Notes: a model not told the origin generated them from the sequence alone. A stretch of DNA of 19,326 bases from Bacteroidales bacterium (GCA_017551215.1 JAFZMA010000193.1:1-19326); one strand, 5' to 3'; shown: positions 7,434 to 14,467, numbered from the stretch's first letter. A program made the numbers and translations.

Positions 7434-8525
7434 CTACTTCTTTTTTGTAGGAGGGAACTTGGTGTCTGAAGGATGGGCTGCCCATATATCAAACCTTAGC
7501 ATGGCATATTCAGGAACACCCTTTCCGGAAGACATGTTTCCATTTGCACCATACCCGAGTCCAGACATGAAGAATGTAACTCCACTGTCTGCGTATGTCA
7601 TATTCTTGATGGCCCTTACGAAACCCAATATCAAGGACTCAGATCCCTCTGAACCAATTGTGATGTCTGTACTGCTAGCAGATGAACCGTAGGTGGTCAT
7701 ATCGTTATACGTCTCTCTCATGGTAACGCTGAGAGGTTCATAATCGTTGGAAGAATCATAAATGCGGTACTTCTTGGCAGTATCCCTGATATTTGTATCA
7801 AAAACATAACCGTCCAGCAGCCTTCCCACATACCATATTCCAACAGATTCTCCGGACTCAATCGTATCGGCAGCCGGTATTCCGGACGGATGCGTAAAAT
7901 TGCGGAAATACCATCCCATGGCTGTAGAATCTATCTTTGGTGAGAAATAGAGTTTGGAATAACTTTCAAGAGAATCTTTCTGGAACTTTTCAACGTCATC
8001 TATCACAATACCAGCCTTAATATCATAGATCATATTGACAGCAGACTGCTGGCCATTAGTCTGATAGCCTGAAGAGACGTTAGTGGCGGAGGTTAGCCAA
8101 GGCGGGATTATGGCCCTTGCGGTTCCGCCCTGATGAAGTTTTCCCAGAAGCTCTCTCAGTCCCGTTGTTGTGGTTGTATTGATTATAAACAGAGACGGCC
8201 CATAATAGACAGCCGGATCGTATGTTCCAAGCATTCTAGCCTTTACGGAATCTGTCGTGCTCTGGCAGGTTCCGTCCAGGGTAAATGTGCTATAGTGAAT
8301 GTAAATACCGTCGTTGCTTCCTGGTGCTATAGGTCCGGTGCCCTGGTCAAGACTCAGAATCGTAAGCCCGGATGAAAGTTTCTGGGCCGTTGGGCAATTA
8401 GCCTGGATATACGCATCCAGAATCTTCTCCTGTACTTCCCTTTCAGAAATATCCTTCTCCTTGGCGCAGCCTGCAATCATGGCAAGAGTTGCAGCCAGAA
8501 GAGTAATTTTCAGCTTAATGCTCAT
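7434..8525 (-). CDS. FKBP-type peptidyl-prolyl isomerase lipoprotein, two-domain
   Basis: A 363-residue lipoprotein. The signal peptide ends in a good lipobox (LAMIAGC, Cys20), so it should be anchored to a membrane facing the periplasm or the surface. Two FKBP-like halves can be seen. The first (about 65-190) has GIYIHYSTFTLDG, GLRELLGKLHQGGTARAIIP and a long insertion. The second (about 225-350) has GESVGIWYVGRLLDGYVFD, LILGFVRAIKNMTYADSG and VTFFMSGLGYGANG. The second keeps more of the FKBP core pattern (VxxxYxGxLxxGxxFD, F..GLGYG) than the first, which may be non-catalytic. It lies 14 bases after the smaller FKBP lipoprotein gene. Likely role: prolyl isomerase or chaperone for exported proteins. 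Confidence 0.8.
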   Translation of the reverse strand: MSIKLKITLLAATLAMIAGCAKEKDISEREVQEKILDAYIQANCPTAQKLSSGLTILSLDQGTGPIAPGSNDGIYIHYSTFTLDGTCQSTTDSVKARMLGTYDPAVYYGPSLFIINTTTTTGLRELLGKLHQGGTARAIIPPWLTSATNVSSGYQTNGQQSAVNMIYDIKAGIVIDDVEKFQKDSLESYSKLYFSPKIDSTAMGWYFRNFTHPSGIPAADTIESGESVGIWYVGRLLDGYVFDTNIRDTAKKYRIYDSSNDYEPLSVTMRETYNDMTTYGSSASSTDITIGSEGSESLILGFVRAIKNMTYADSGVTFFMSGLGYGANGNMSSGKGVPEYAMLRFDIWAAHPSDTKFPPTKKK

Positions 8526-8539
8526 ATATCAACTTTTTG

Positions 8540-9055
8540 TCAGTTTCTAACAATCTTGTCTATCTTTATCTCGAAAAAAAGCGGAGTGAGCTTTGGAAGA
8601 GCTTGCATAGTCTGGTTGCCATAACCGTATCTGGCAGAAAAGATTATGTAGCAGCGCTCTCCTTCCCTGACTCCATCCAGTCCCTTTTTCAAGCCCTCCA
8701 ACATGGCGGAATGTCCAAACTTTGTCCCGAAAGCCTTGCCGTCCGTGATAAAGCCAGCCGCCTCTGCCACAGCCGTGTCGTTAGTTGCAAACAAGGCTCC
8801 CTTGCCGCCGCTGAACACATAGCCGCTGTAATGGAAATACAGGGAATCTCCGCTCCTTACCGAATCTGCACTCCCCTCTTCCAGAATCACCCTCACAACA
8901 CCGCCATTATAAACCACCGTATAGTCTGAGCTCAGAGAAGAAACATAGCTGTCTATCTGAGTCTCCTGATTGGCGTAAGTATTCTTGCGGTCCTCCTTGT
9001 CGCAGCAGACAGCCAGAAGAGCCGCAAAACACAATATCAGATATTTCTTGACCAT
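8540..9055 (-). CDS. FKBP-type peptidyl-prolyl isomerase lipoprotein (GldI-like position)
   Basis: A 171-residue exported FKBP. It starts MVKKYLILCFAALLAVCCDK, a lipoprotein-type signal; the lipobox is imperfect (V or C just before the modified Cys), but the CDKED that follows is typical of Bacteroidota lipoproteins. The FKBP domain runs from about 60 to 171, with SLYFHYSGYVFSGGKGALF, MLEGLKKGLDGVREGERCYI and IFSARYGYGNQTMQALPKLT, ending in the strand LTPLFFEIKIDKI. I take the ATG at 9055, because the longer frame to 9064 would begin with TTG and add only three residues. It sits 23 bases after the DHH phosphoesterase gene, an order I recall from Flavobacteriia where the FKBP is the gliding protein GldI. 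Gliding itself is not implied. Confidence 0.85.
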   Translation of the reverse strand: MVKKYLILCFAALLAVCCDKEDRKNTYANQETQIDSYVSSLSSDYTVVYNGGVVRVILEEGSADSVRSGDSLYFHYSGYVFSGGKGALFATNDTAVAEAAGFITDGKAFGTKFGHSAMLEGLKKGLDGVREGERCYIIFSARYGYGNQTMQALPKLTPLFFEIKIDKIVRN

Positions 9056-9078
9056 ACGAATCAATTTTACATCAAAAG

Positions 9079-10119
9079 CTATGCCGAGAATCCCCCGAGG
9101 AACAACCTCAGAGATTTCTCGAAATAATCCGCCACTTCCTCAATAGGCATGTTATAAAGCCTGCCACCGGCAGCCCTCTCGTGGCCGCCACCGTTAAAGA
9201 ACAAGCGGCTAAGCCGATTCACTGAAACGGCTCCCTTGCTCCGCAAAGATACTTTAATATATCCATTTCCCTGCGTAAACAGAGCGGAAATTTCAACATT
9301 CTTTATCTGGAGCGGCAGATTCACGAACCCCTCCGAATCCCCATCGCGATAATTATAACTGTCTTTTGTAGGCTGATCCAGCACCAGCACAGCAGCCTTC
9401 AAATCCGGATAAACCCTCATTTTCTCCTTAAGCATCAACCCCATCAGCCTCATTCTCTCTTCAGAAAAGCTGTTCATTATCTCATACTGAACCTTTTCCC
9501 TGTCTATTCCAGCCTCAGCGATTTGGGAAGCCATAAGGAAAGTGGAAGGGAATACGGAATTGCAGAAATTGTTAGTATCCGTCATCATTCCGGTGTACAG
9601 AGACTCCATGCAGGATGAGGGTATCTCTGTCCCGCTCTGCGCGGAAGCCTCCTTTAAAAGCCACCAGGCCAGCTCGGAGGCAGAAGAAACCTCGGTATCG
9701 GAGACTGTCAGGTCTGCAAACTTTTCCGGAAATGGATGGTGATCTATCATAATCTTGGCGCATCCGTTATTTCTGATGGCTTCCTCCAGTTCTTCTGTGC
9801 GGGAAAGGGAATTGAGATCCATACAGATAACCAGATCCGCCTCCTGTGCAATTTTCATGGCTTTTTCCTTACTCTCAGTGTAGACGACTACGGAATCCGC
9901 GCCGCTCATGAACATCAGGTAATAAGGAATTGTATTGGGTACAACCATGGAAATAGACGCAGGAGCCTTGTCTTTATAGAAAGAATCCAGCCAGGACTTC
10001 ATGCCGGTAAGGCTCCCGATGCAGTCTCCATCGGGGTTCAAATGCCCTACAATCGCTATTTTCTTTGCCGGAAGAAGCATTTTGCAGAAATTCCCGGCCA
10101 CTATCGGATCAATTGTCAT
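9079..10119 (-). CDS. DHH/DHHA1 phosphoesterase (NrnA-like oligoribonuclease / pAp phosphatase)
   Basis: A 346-residue DHH-family phosphohydrolase. Motif I is GHLNPDGDCIGS near residues 25-36 with the metal-binding D-x-D. The name-giving motif is IDHHPFP with D126 H127 H128. The DHHA1 substrate-binding domain ends with GGGHERAAGG near 310-319. The family degrades short oligoribonucleotides and 3'-phosphoadenosine 5'-phosphate; which substrate is preferred cannot be read from sequence. The ATG at 10119 begins MTIDPIVAGNFCKML, a normal N terminus. The frame stays open upstream to 10215, but that stretch covers the promoter region and encodes an atypical lysine-rich lead, so I excluded it. It is the first gene of the DHH-FKBP-FKBP-mazG-tcdA run. 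Confidence 0.9.
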   Translation of the reverse strand: MTIDPIVAGNFCKMLLPAKKIAIVGHLNPDGDCIGSLTGMKSWLDSFYKDKAPASISMVVPNTIPYYLMFMSGADSVVVYTESKEKAMKIAQEADLVICMDLNSLSRTEELEEAIRNNGCAKIMIDHHPFPEKFADLTVSDTEVSSASELAWWLLKEASAQSGTEIPSSCMESLYTGMMTDTNNFCNSVFPSTFLMASQIAEAGIDREKVQYEIMNSFSEERMRLMGLMLKEKMRVYPDLKAAVLVLDQPTKDSYNYRDGDSEGFVNLPLQIKNVEISALFTQGNGYIKVSLRSKGAVSVNRLSRLFFNGGGHERAAGGRLYNMPIEEVADYFEKSLRLFLGGFSA

Positions 10120-10134
10120 AATTCTATTGATTGG

Positions 10135-10142
10135 CAAAATTA
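10135..10142 (-). promoter_or_regulatory. -7 promoter element for the DHH-FKBP-mazG operon
   Basis: The minus strand reads TAATTTTG, a full match to the Bacteroidota -7 element TAnnTTTG. The ATG of the phosphoesterase is 16 bases downstream, giving a very short leader. No good TTTG lies 17-23 bases upstream, so the promoter is only half supported. It shares the 98-bp divergent gap with the promoter of the gene at 10218. Confidence 0.5.
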
Positions 10143-10148
10143 AAAAAT

Positions 10149-10180
10149 ATTGCTTGATGAGAAGATTTTTTTTATTTTTG
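10149..10180 (+). promoter_or_regulatory. Promoter for the 10218-rsmD operon
   Basis: TATTTTTG at 10173-10180 matches the -7 element TAnnTTTG. ATTG at 10149-10152, twenty bases upstream, is a one-mismatch -33 element. The predicted start lies near 10187, about 30 bases before the ATG at 10218. Confidence 0.5.
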
Positions 10181-10217
10181 TCCTTGTTAAACATATAGGA
10201 TAATAAGAAACACAAAT

Positions 10218-10904
10218 ATGAAAAAGTTATTTACCATTGTTATTCTCCCTATCATCATTATCCTTCTGGGATACCTGATTGTAAAGGGCGTTATGAAACC
10301 AATCAAATTCAACGAGGAAAGAGCTGCAAGAGAACAGGTTGCAATCCAAAAGCTGAAAGATATCAGAGATCTTCAGGTTGCCTACAAGAACAAATACGGA
10401 AAGTTTGCCACCACTCTGGACACTCTGGCTGATTTCTACAAGAATGACAAGATGATCATCAACATGCAGATCGGTTCCGTCAACGATTCCGTAATGGTAG
10501 CCCATACAGAGGCTGTAAGAAACGCCAACAAGAGGAACAAGCTCACGGACAAGGATCTCTATGAACTCTACAAGAAAGGAGACCACAACCTTGTGTTCTC
10601 CATCAAGAGCGAGATTAACGTTAAGGACACTCTCCTCAAGAGAGAAGGTTTCGATATCAACCAGTTGGCTGATATTCCTTTCTCAGATGGAGCAAAGATC
10701 GGCATGAAGAGCATAGTAAAACAGGTTTCAGGCGTAGATGTTCCTCTGTTTGAGGCAACTATTCCTTTCAACGATCTTCTCAAAGGCATGGATCACCAGC
10801 TTCTGGTTAACCTCAACTGCGAGAGAGACAAGATGAACAAGTTCCCTGGCCTGAAGGTTGGAAGCATAGACGCTCCTAACAACAACGCCGGTAACTGGGA
10901 ATAA
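10218..10904 (+). CDS. Membrane-anchored conserved protein of unknown function
   Basis: A 228-residue protein with one N-terminal hydrophobic segment (ILPIIIILLGYLIVKGV, about residues 9-25) and a soluble remainder. The region right after the membrane segment is charged and helical (FNEERAAREQVAIQKLKDIR), followed by a YKNKYGKFATTLDTLADFY segment. That helix-then-YG pattern loosely recalls type-IV-pilin-like or pseudopilin proteins, but there is no prepilin peptidase site. I recall similar proteins widely in Bacteroidales directly before a DUF3822 gene and rsmD. The function is not known to me. The TAA and the next ATG share one base (TAATG), so the pair is likely coupled. Confidence 0.8.
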   Translation: MKKLFTIVILPIIIILLGYLIVKGVMKPIKFNEERAAREQVAIQKLKDIRDLQVAYKNKYGKFATTLDTLADFYKNDKMIINMQIGSVNDSVMVAHTEAVRNANKRNKLTDKDLYELYKKGDHNLVFSIKSEINVKDTLLKREGFDINQLADIPFSDGAKIGMKSIVKQVSGVDVPLFEATIPFNDLLKGMDHQLLVNLNCERDKMNKFPGLKVGSIDAPNNNAGNWE

Positions 10905-11410
10905 TGTCAGACTACTCGCCCACACACCTTTTTACACTGGTACCCGAGGGTTTCTCTGACAGAAAAACCTTGGAAAATATCTTCTGCACCTTGTTCCCTA
11001 CGGAAAAAGATGCAGAAGTTTTTTCTGTGCCGGTACCCCAATATTCAGCACGCCTTGTCTATGCATGGGAAGGAAACAATCCGTCTCTTGCTCCGGCAGA
11101 AGGCGTCATGCCTACTGTCCTTAAGCATTTAAAAGAACTTTCCTCTCTCAAGGAACACAACAAGCTAATTCTGGACTTTGACATAGACCGCAAGCAAACC
11201 TGTATTCTTCTGGCGGAAGGAGACAGGCTTATAACGGCAAACAGCTATCATACAGTAGATTTTCCTACAGCTGTCTACTATATGCTGGAACTGTTCAGCA
11301 AGAGCCAGCTCAATCCCCAGCAGACAACTGTCAACCTCATAGGAAAGACAGATGACAGCCAGCTTAATATGCTGCGCTCTTATGTCAAGGACATAAAAAT
11401 CTGCATGTAG
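10904..11410 (+). CDS. DUF3822-like protein, short form
   Basis: A 168-residue protein resembling the DUF3822 family found before rsmD in Bacteroidota. Recognisable parts are FTLVPEGFSDRKTLENIFC near the start, KLILDFDIDRKQTCILLAEG in the middle, and LITANSYHTVDFPTAVYYML plus TTVNLIGKTDDSQLNMLRSY toward the end. The strand pattern of the C-terminal half suggests an actin-like (ASKHA) subdomain, which is inference. As I remember the family, members are about 250-270 residues, so this one seems to lack the N-terminal subdomain; its conserved core starts almost at the first codon. It overlaps the upstream gene by one base and lies 25 bases before rsmD. The family's function is unknown. Confidence 0.65.
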   Translation: MSDYSPTHLFTLVPEGFSDRKTLENIFCTLFPTEKDAEVFSVPVPQYSARLVYAWEGNNPSLAPAEGVMPTVLKHLKELSSLKEHNKLILDFDIDRKQTCILLAEGDRLITANSYHTVDFPTAVYYMLELFSKSQLNPQQTTVNLIGKTDDSQLNMLRSYVKDIKICM

Positions 11411-11435
11411 ATATCCTCCTCAGATTTTCCACATC

Positions 11436-11972
11436 ATGAGAATTATAGGCGGAAAACTCAAGGGAAAAACCATCAATCCTCCAGCCGGATATCCAGCCCG
11501 GCCTACCACGGATTTTGCCAAGGAAGGCCTGTTCAACATTCTGGAAAACGAATATGAACTGGAAGGTTTCAGCCTCCTGGACCTGTTTGGCGGAACCGGC
11601 AGTATAAGCGCGGAATTCATATCAAGAGGCGGCAAAGAGGCCGTTTGCGTAGAGATGAACCGTAAGAACGCCTCCTTCATAAGCAAGATGCATAAAAGCC
11701 TAGGCCTAAAGGAAATCCGCACAGTACACAACAACGTGTTCGACTTCCTGGAAATCTGTACCCGCCAGTTCGATTTCATCTTTGCGGATCCTCCTTACCA
11801 GTTAGAAGGCATAGACACTCTTCCGGACAGGATTTTCAACAGAGAAACCCCTATCCTCAGCGGCCAGGGCTACTTTATTCTGGAGCATGGCGCAGACTAC
11901 GACTTCTCCGCCCATCCGCATTTTGTAAAGGAACGGCATTACGGAAATGTGCATTTTTCATTTTTTTCATAA
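11436..11972 (+). CDS. rsmD: 16S rRNA (guanine(966)-N2)-methyltransferase RsmD
   Basis: A 178-residue class-I SAM methyltransferase of usual RsmD size that methylates G966 of 16S rRNA. The N terminus MRIIGGKLKGKTINPPAG and the following RPTTDFAKEGLFNIL (family form RPTxdrvkEalFniL) are diagnostic. SAM motif I is LDLFGGTGS at residues 48-56, the acidic motif II strand is AVCVEMN, and the catalytic motif IV is ADPPY at 117-121. It is the third gene of the plus-strand run. The tRNA-Asp promoter begins directly after its stop. Confidence 0.93.
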   Translation: MRIIGGKLKGKTINPPAGYPARPTTDFAKEGLFNILENEYELEGFSLLDLFGGTGSISAEFISRGGKEAVCVEMNRKNASFISKMHKSLGLKEIRTVHNNVFDFLEICTRQFDFIFADPPYQLEGIDTLPDRIFNRETPILSGQGYFILEHGADYDFSAHPHFVKERHYGNVHFSFFS

Positions 11973-11977
11973 AACCG

Positions 11978-12008
11978 TTTGCACATTCCAAAAAGATATC
12001 TATATTTG
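11978..12008 (+). promoter_or_regulatory. Promoter of tRNA-Asp
   Basis: TTTG at 11978-11981, then exactly 19 bases, then TATATTTG at 12001-12008: a perfect match to the Bacteroidota consensus. Transcription should start near 12015, about 12 bases before the tRNA. It begins six bases after the rsmD stop, so the tRNA does not depend on the rsmD operon. Confidence 0.75.
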
Positions 12009-12026
12009 CACTCCCAAAACGGAAAA

Positions 12027-12101
12027 GGTGCGTTAGTTCAGTTTGGTTAGAATGCCTGCCTGTCACGCAGGAGGTCACGAGTTCGAGCCTCGTACGCACC
12101 G
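12027..12101 (+). tRNA. tRNA-Asp (anticodon GTC)
   Basis: A complete cloverleaf. The acceptor stem GGTGCGT pairs with ACGCACC, with discriminator G at 12101. The D stem GTTC pairs with GAAT. The anticodon stem CCTGC/GCAGG holds the loop CTGTCAC with anticodon GTC. The variable loop AGGTC is followed by the T stem ACGAG/CTCGT around TTCGAGC. Discriminator G fits tRNA-Asp identity. The 3' CCA is not encoded (GCAAAA follows), so it must be added after transcription. Confidence 0.95.
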
Positions 12102-12112
12102 CAAAACCAAAT

Positions 12113-12147
12113 AAAACCCCTTCAGAATTCACTCTGAAGGGGTTTTT
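12113..12147. terminator. Bidirectional intrinsic terminator
   Basis: A 12-bp perfect stem, AACCCCTTCAGA (12115-12126) with TCTGAAGGGGTT (12133-12144), around a six-base loop. On the plus strand it ends in TTTTT and serves the tRNA. On the minus strand it is followed by TTTTATTT and can stop transcripts coming from the M64 peptidase gene. Confidence 0.85.
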
Positions 12148-12170
12148 CTTATACCAACCGTGACTAAATT

Positions 12171-12188
12171 GCGACCACTCAGCGACCA
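12171..12188. repeat. Short direct repeat GCGACCA
   Basis: GCGACCA occurs twice, separated by four bases (CTCA), in the 215-bp non-coding gap between the terminator and the M64 gene. No function is recognised. The gap from 12148 to 12230 otherwise shows no gene or promoter I can support. Confidence 0.3.
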
Positions 12189-12230
12189 ATTTTAATCCAG
12201 TCTCGAAATACCACCGAATGCGGGCTATTC

Positions 12231-12357
12231 GCGCACTTTGCAATTGCTCTCACATTGCCCTCGCTTCGCTCGTCCCGACCTGCCTAAAGGCAGGCCACCC
12301 ATTCATGAGGCCATGGGCGGCCACAGGCAATTTGTGAGAGCAATATGCAAAGTGCGC
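12231..12357. repeat. Nested inverted-repeat element of about 127 bp
   Basis: The outer arms are 12231-12259 and 12326-12357. The reverse complement of the right arm equals the left arm except for two 2-base insertions, so about 29 bases pair. Inside lie two competing hairpins: CCTGCC-TAAA-GGCAGG at 12279-12294, and GGCCACCCAT (12293-12302) with ATGGGCGGCC (12313-12322), one mismatch. The element ends five bases from the stop of the M64 gene and is more GC-rich than the DNA around it. It has no open frame of note, no target-site duplication and no terminal T-run. It looks like a dispersed palindromic repeat (REP- or MITE-like) or a structured 3' region of the peptidase message. Confidence 0.7.
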
Positions 12358-12362
12358 TCTGA

Positions 12363-14429
12363 TTAGCGTCTCAGGAGGTATGGTCTGGAGTGCTTGGAAT
12401 CTTTCACCATCGGGCCTTTGCATTTAGGTCTGCGTGTAGAGGACTTTGTGCCGGGAGCGCCCGAAGTATAAGTGTTGACCCTATCTGTGTCTCTGGATGC
12501 AAAATCTTCTATCGTTGGAGTTTCTCCCGCAGTAAGCTTTATTCGGGTATAGATTTTCCAGCGGCTTATAGTGTTGAAATGAGGTCTGTTATCTTCCATG
12601 CAGCTAATCTGTTCAGAACGGTAAATACCCTTTCCGTAATATGCGCTTCCTGCATAGAGAGCTATGGCTGCTCCGGAATAATCGCTTCTGTTTGCAAAGT
12701 CTTTCCAGTTTACCCCTTCTACCTTGTATGTAAGGGACAGATTGCAATGATCAGAATCTGAATACCAGTTATTTGCAGATGAATTCCATTCTGGCAGATA
12801 TGAGTTGCATATAACACCGTACCCCTGCCATTCACGAAATTCTTCTTCATCTGCGTGAGGATATTTCTGTGTAGTGTAATATACATACTCATCATCCAGA
12901 AGTCCAAATCCATGACCGCCATACTCGTGCCTGAGAGTATAGGCAAAACCGTCGTATGTATCATAAACAGGCTGACGCGCCGGAGTCATAGCAATGGATA
13001 ACACCTTCATTCCGCCATAATTATCTGCGAACCAATAATTTGTACCAGCATAGGCGTTAGCGTTTATTATTAAGCATACAGGACTCCATGTAAGATTCGC
13101 CAAGGTGGCGTTTTCGGTACTTCCTTTTATTCCCGGGCATTTGGCTGCATATTCAAAAACCATGTCAGCATCACAGTCTATGCCGGTTGAACCGCTCCCC
13201 TCCCAGGTACACCTGAACTTTGTATCCACTTTAGTCTTTGGCTTGTCATAACTGTTACCTATGCTCATTCCCGCCTCGTTGGAATAAGCCGCAACCACAT
13301 AAACAGTAAAGTAATCCGTATAGGATTTGTATGGTTCATACTCGAACAAAGCCTTGATACCGGCCTTGATTTCAGTCTCGAACTGTCCTCCGTAAGTGAA
13401 AAGATTCTGTGTGTAACCATCTCCTGTAAATATCAGTTTTACAGGCCTCGGCGTAGCACCGAGAGGAACTTCTGTAACAGTGCCGTCCGGATTCACGTTG
13501 TACTGCTTAACCTCTTCATCCGCCCACTTGGTCTTGCCACTTCCGGTTGTAAAATTAACAACATCGCTTTCTGTCTTTCCTCCTTCATAACCGTCATCTG
13601 CTACAACCTTGTAATAATACTTCGTGTTCGTTCCCAACTCGGTTGTGTTTGATAATGAAGTGGTTTTAGTGCTTCCTACTGTTGTCCAGCTGCTGTTGTC
13701 TTTAGAGATCATAACCTTATAGGTAATCTCATCTCCGTTCGGATCCGTGGAAGCTGTCCATGAGAATGTGGTTATGGTTTCCACATTGGTTCCGGTAGGC
13801 TGCAGATTCTTAGGCTTTGTAGGAGGGAGGTTTGGTGCGGCTTCTTTTGTAATCGTGTAATATATAGACTTCTTGCCGCATTTAACAGTCAGAAATGTCT
13901 GTGCCTTTGTCTTACCGCTATATGCTCCGGTCGTTACAGTTACGGCAGCATTTCCTGTTCCGGATAATGGAGAAACGCTTGTCAGCCATTCAGGCTTTGG
14001 AGAAGGCATGGAAACAGACCACTCTCCATTGCTCACAATATTGAACGTCAGAGTCTTGCCGGCTTCGTATGAAACAGAACCTGATGTCGGGGAAATAGCC
14101 AGATCTGCATCTGCTGCTGTCAGGGTAACAGTAACAGACTTGGTTCCTCCCTGAACTTTCAGAAAACCGGAAATCGGTGAAGCTCCGGCTTTAACCGTTA
14201 CAATTCCGTTGTTGCTTCCGTTGGTTGGCGTTACAGTATAACCGGCAGGAGGAGTAACTGTCCAAGCCACATTAGAGGTAATGTTCAGTGTTCCGGATGC
14301 GTTTGGTACAAGTGTAAGTGTTGTCGGGTTAACGCTCAGACTCTCCGCTACCGGTTTGTCTTTATGTCCGCTACAGGCTAAAAGCGCCAATGCTGTTATC
14401 GCTGAGGCTGCAAATCTTATAAATCTCAT
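12363..14429 (-). CDS. BACON-BACON-FnIII-M64 (IgA-peptidase family) metallopeptidase lipoprotein
   Basis: A 688-residue exported lipoprotein. A signal peptide (MRFIRFAASAITALALLAC) ends in lipobox LLAC with Cys19. Two BACON-type Ig-like domains follow at about 31-105 and 108-198 (SNVAWTVTPPAG; SNGEWSVSMPSPKPEW), then a fibronectin type III domain at about 205-295 (LPPTKPKNLQP; TKYYYKVVADDGY). The M64 peptidase domain spans about 315-635, with PVKLIFTGDGYTQNLF, the zinc motif HEYGGHGFGLLDDEY at 501-515 and SCMEDNRPHFNTISRWKIY. The zinc motif has three, not two, residues between Glu502 and His506. A basic tail (TKSSTRRPKCKGPMVKD...) ends the protein. I chose the ATG at 14429: AGGA lies six bases upstream, while the ATG at 14459 falls almost on the predicted transcription start; the longer form adds ten residues. 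Likely role: secreted or surface protease acting on host or mucosal glycoproteins, by family analogy only. Confidence 0.85.
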   Translation of the reverse strand: MRFIRFAASAITALALLACSGHKDKPVAESLSVNPTTLTLVPNASGTLNITSNVAWTVTPPAGYTVTPTNGSNNGIVTVKAGASPISGFLKVQGGTKSVTVTLTAADADLAISPTSGSVSYEAGKTLTFNIVSNGEWSVSMPSPKPEWLTSVSPLSGTGNAAVTVTTGAYSGKTKAQTFLTVKCGKKSIYYTITKEAAPNLPPTKPKNLQPTGTNVETITTFSWTASTDPNGDEITYKVMISKDNSSWTTVGSTKTTSLSNTTELGTNTKYYYKVVADDGYEGGKTESDVVNFTTGSGKTKWADEEVKQYNVNPDGTVTEVPLGATPRPVKLIFTGDGYTQNLFTYGGQFETEIKAGIKALFEYEPYKSYTDYFTVYVVAAYSNEAGMSIGNSYDKPKTKVDTKFRCTWEGSGSTGIDCDADMVFEYAAKCPGIKGSTENATLANLTWSPVCLIINANAYAGTNYWFADNYGGMKVLSIAMTPARQPVYDTYDGFAYTLRHEYGGHGFGLLDDEYVYYTTQKYPHADEEEFREWQGYGVICNSYLPEWNSSANNWYSDSDHCNLSLTYKVEGVNWKDFANRSDYSGAAIALYAGSAYYGKGIYRSEQISCMEDNRPHFNTISRWKIYTRIKLTAGETPTIEDFASRDTDRVNTYTSGAPGTKSSTRRPKCKGPMVKDSKHSRPYLLRR

Positions 14430-14467
14430 TCTATTTCCTATTGTCTTTGTCGTGTTCATATTAAAGA

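Noticed and set aside
10120..10215. N-terminal extension of the DHH phosphoesterase
   Set aside because: The stretch holds the divergent promoters and encodes an atypical Lys/Phe/Leu-rich lead; the ATG at 10119 gives a normal DHH N terminus.
11875..12243. A 122-codon minus-strand frame
   Set aside because: It runs through the complement of tRNA-Asp and its terminator, a well-known source of false proteins (the VRTRLELVTSC type).
12148..12362. Integrated element att site or CRISPR array
   Set aside because: No copy of the tRNA 3' end, no regularly spaced repeats, no integrase or cas gene, and no target-site duplication flanking the palindrome were seen.
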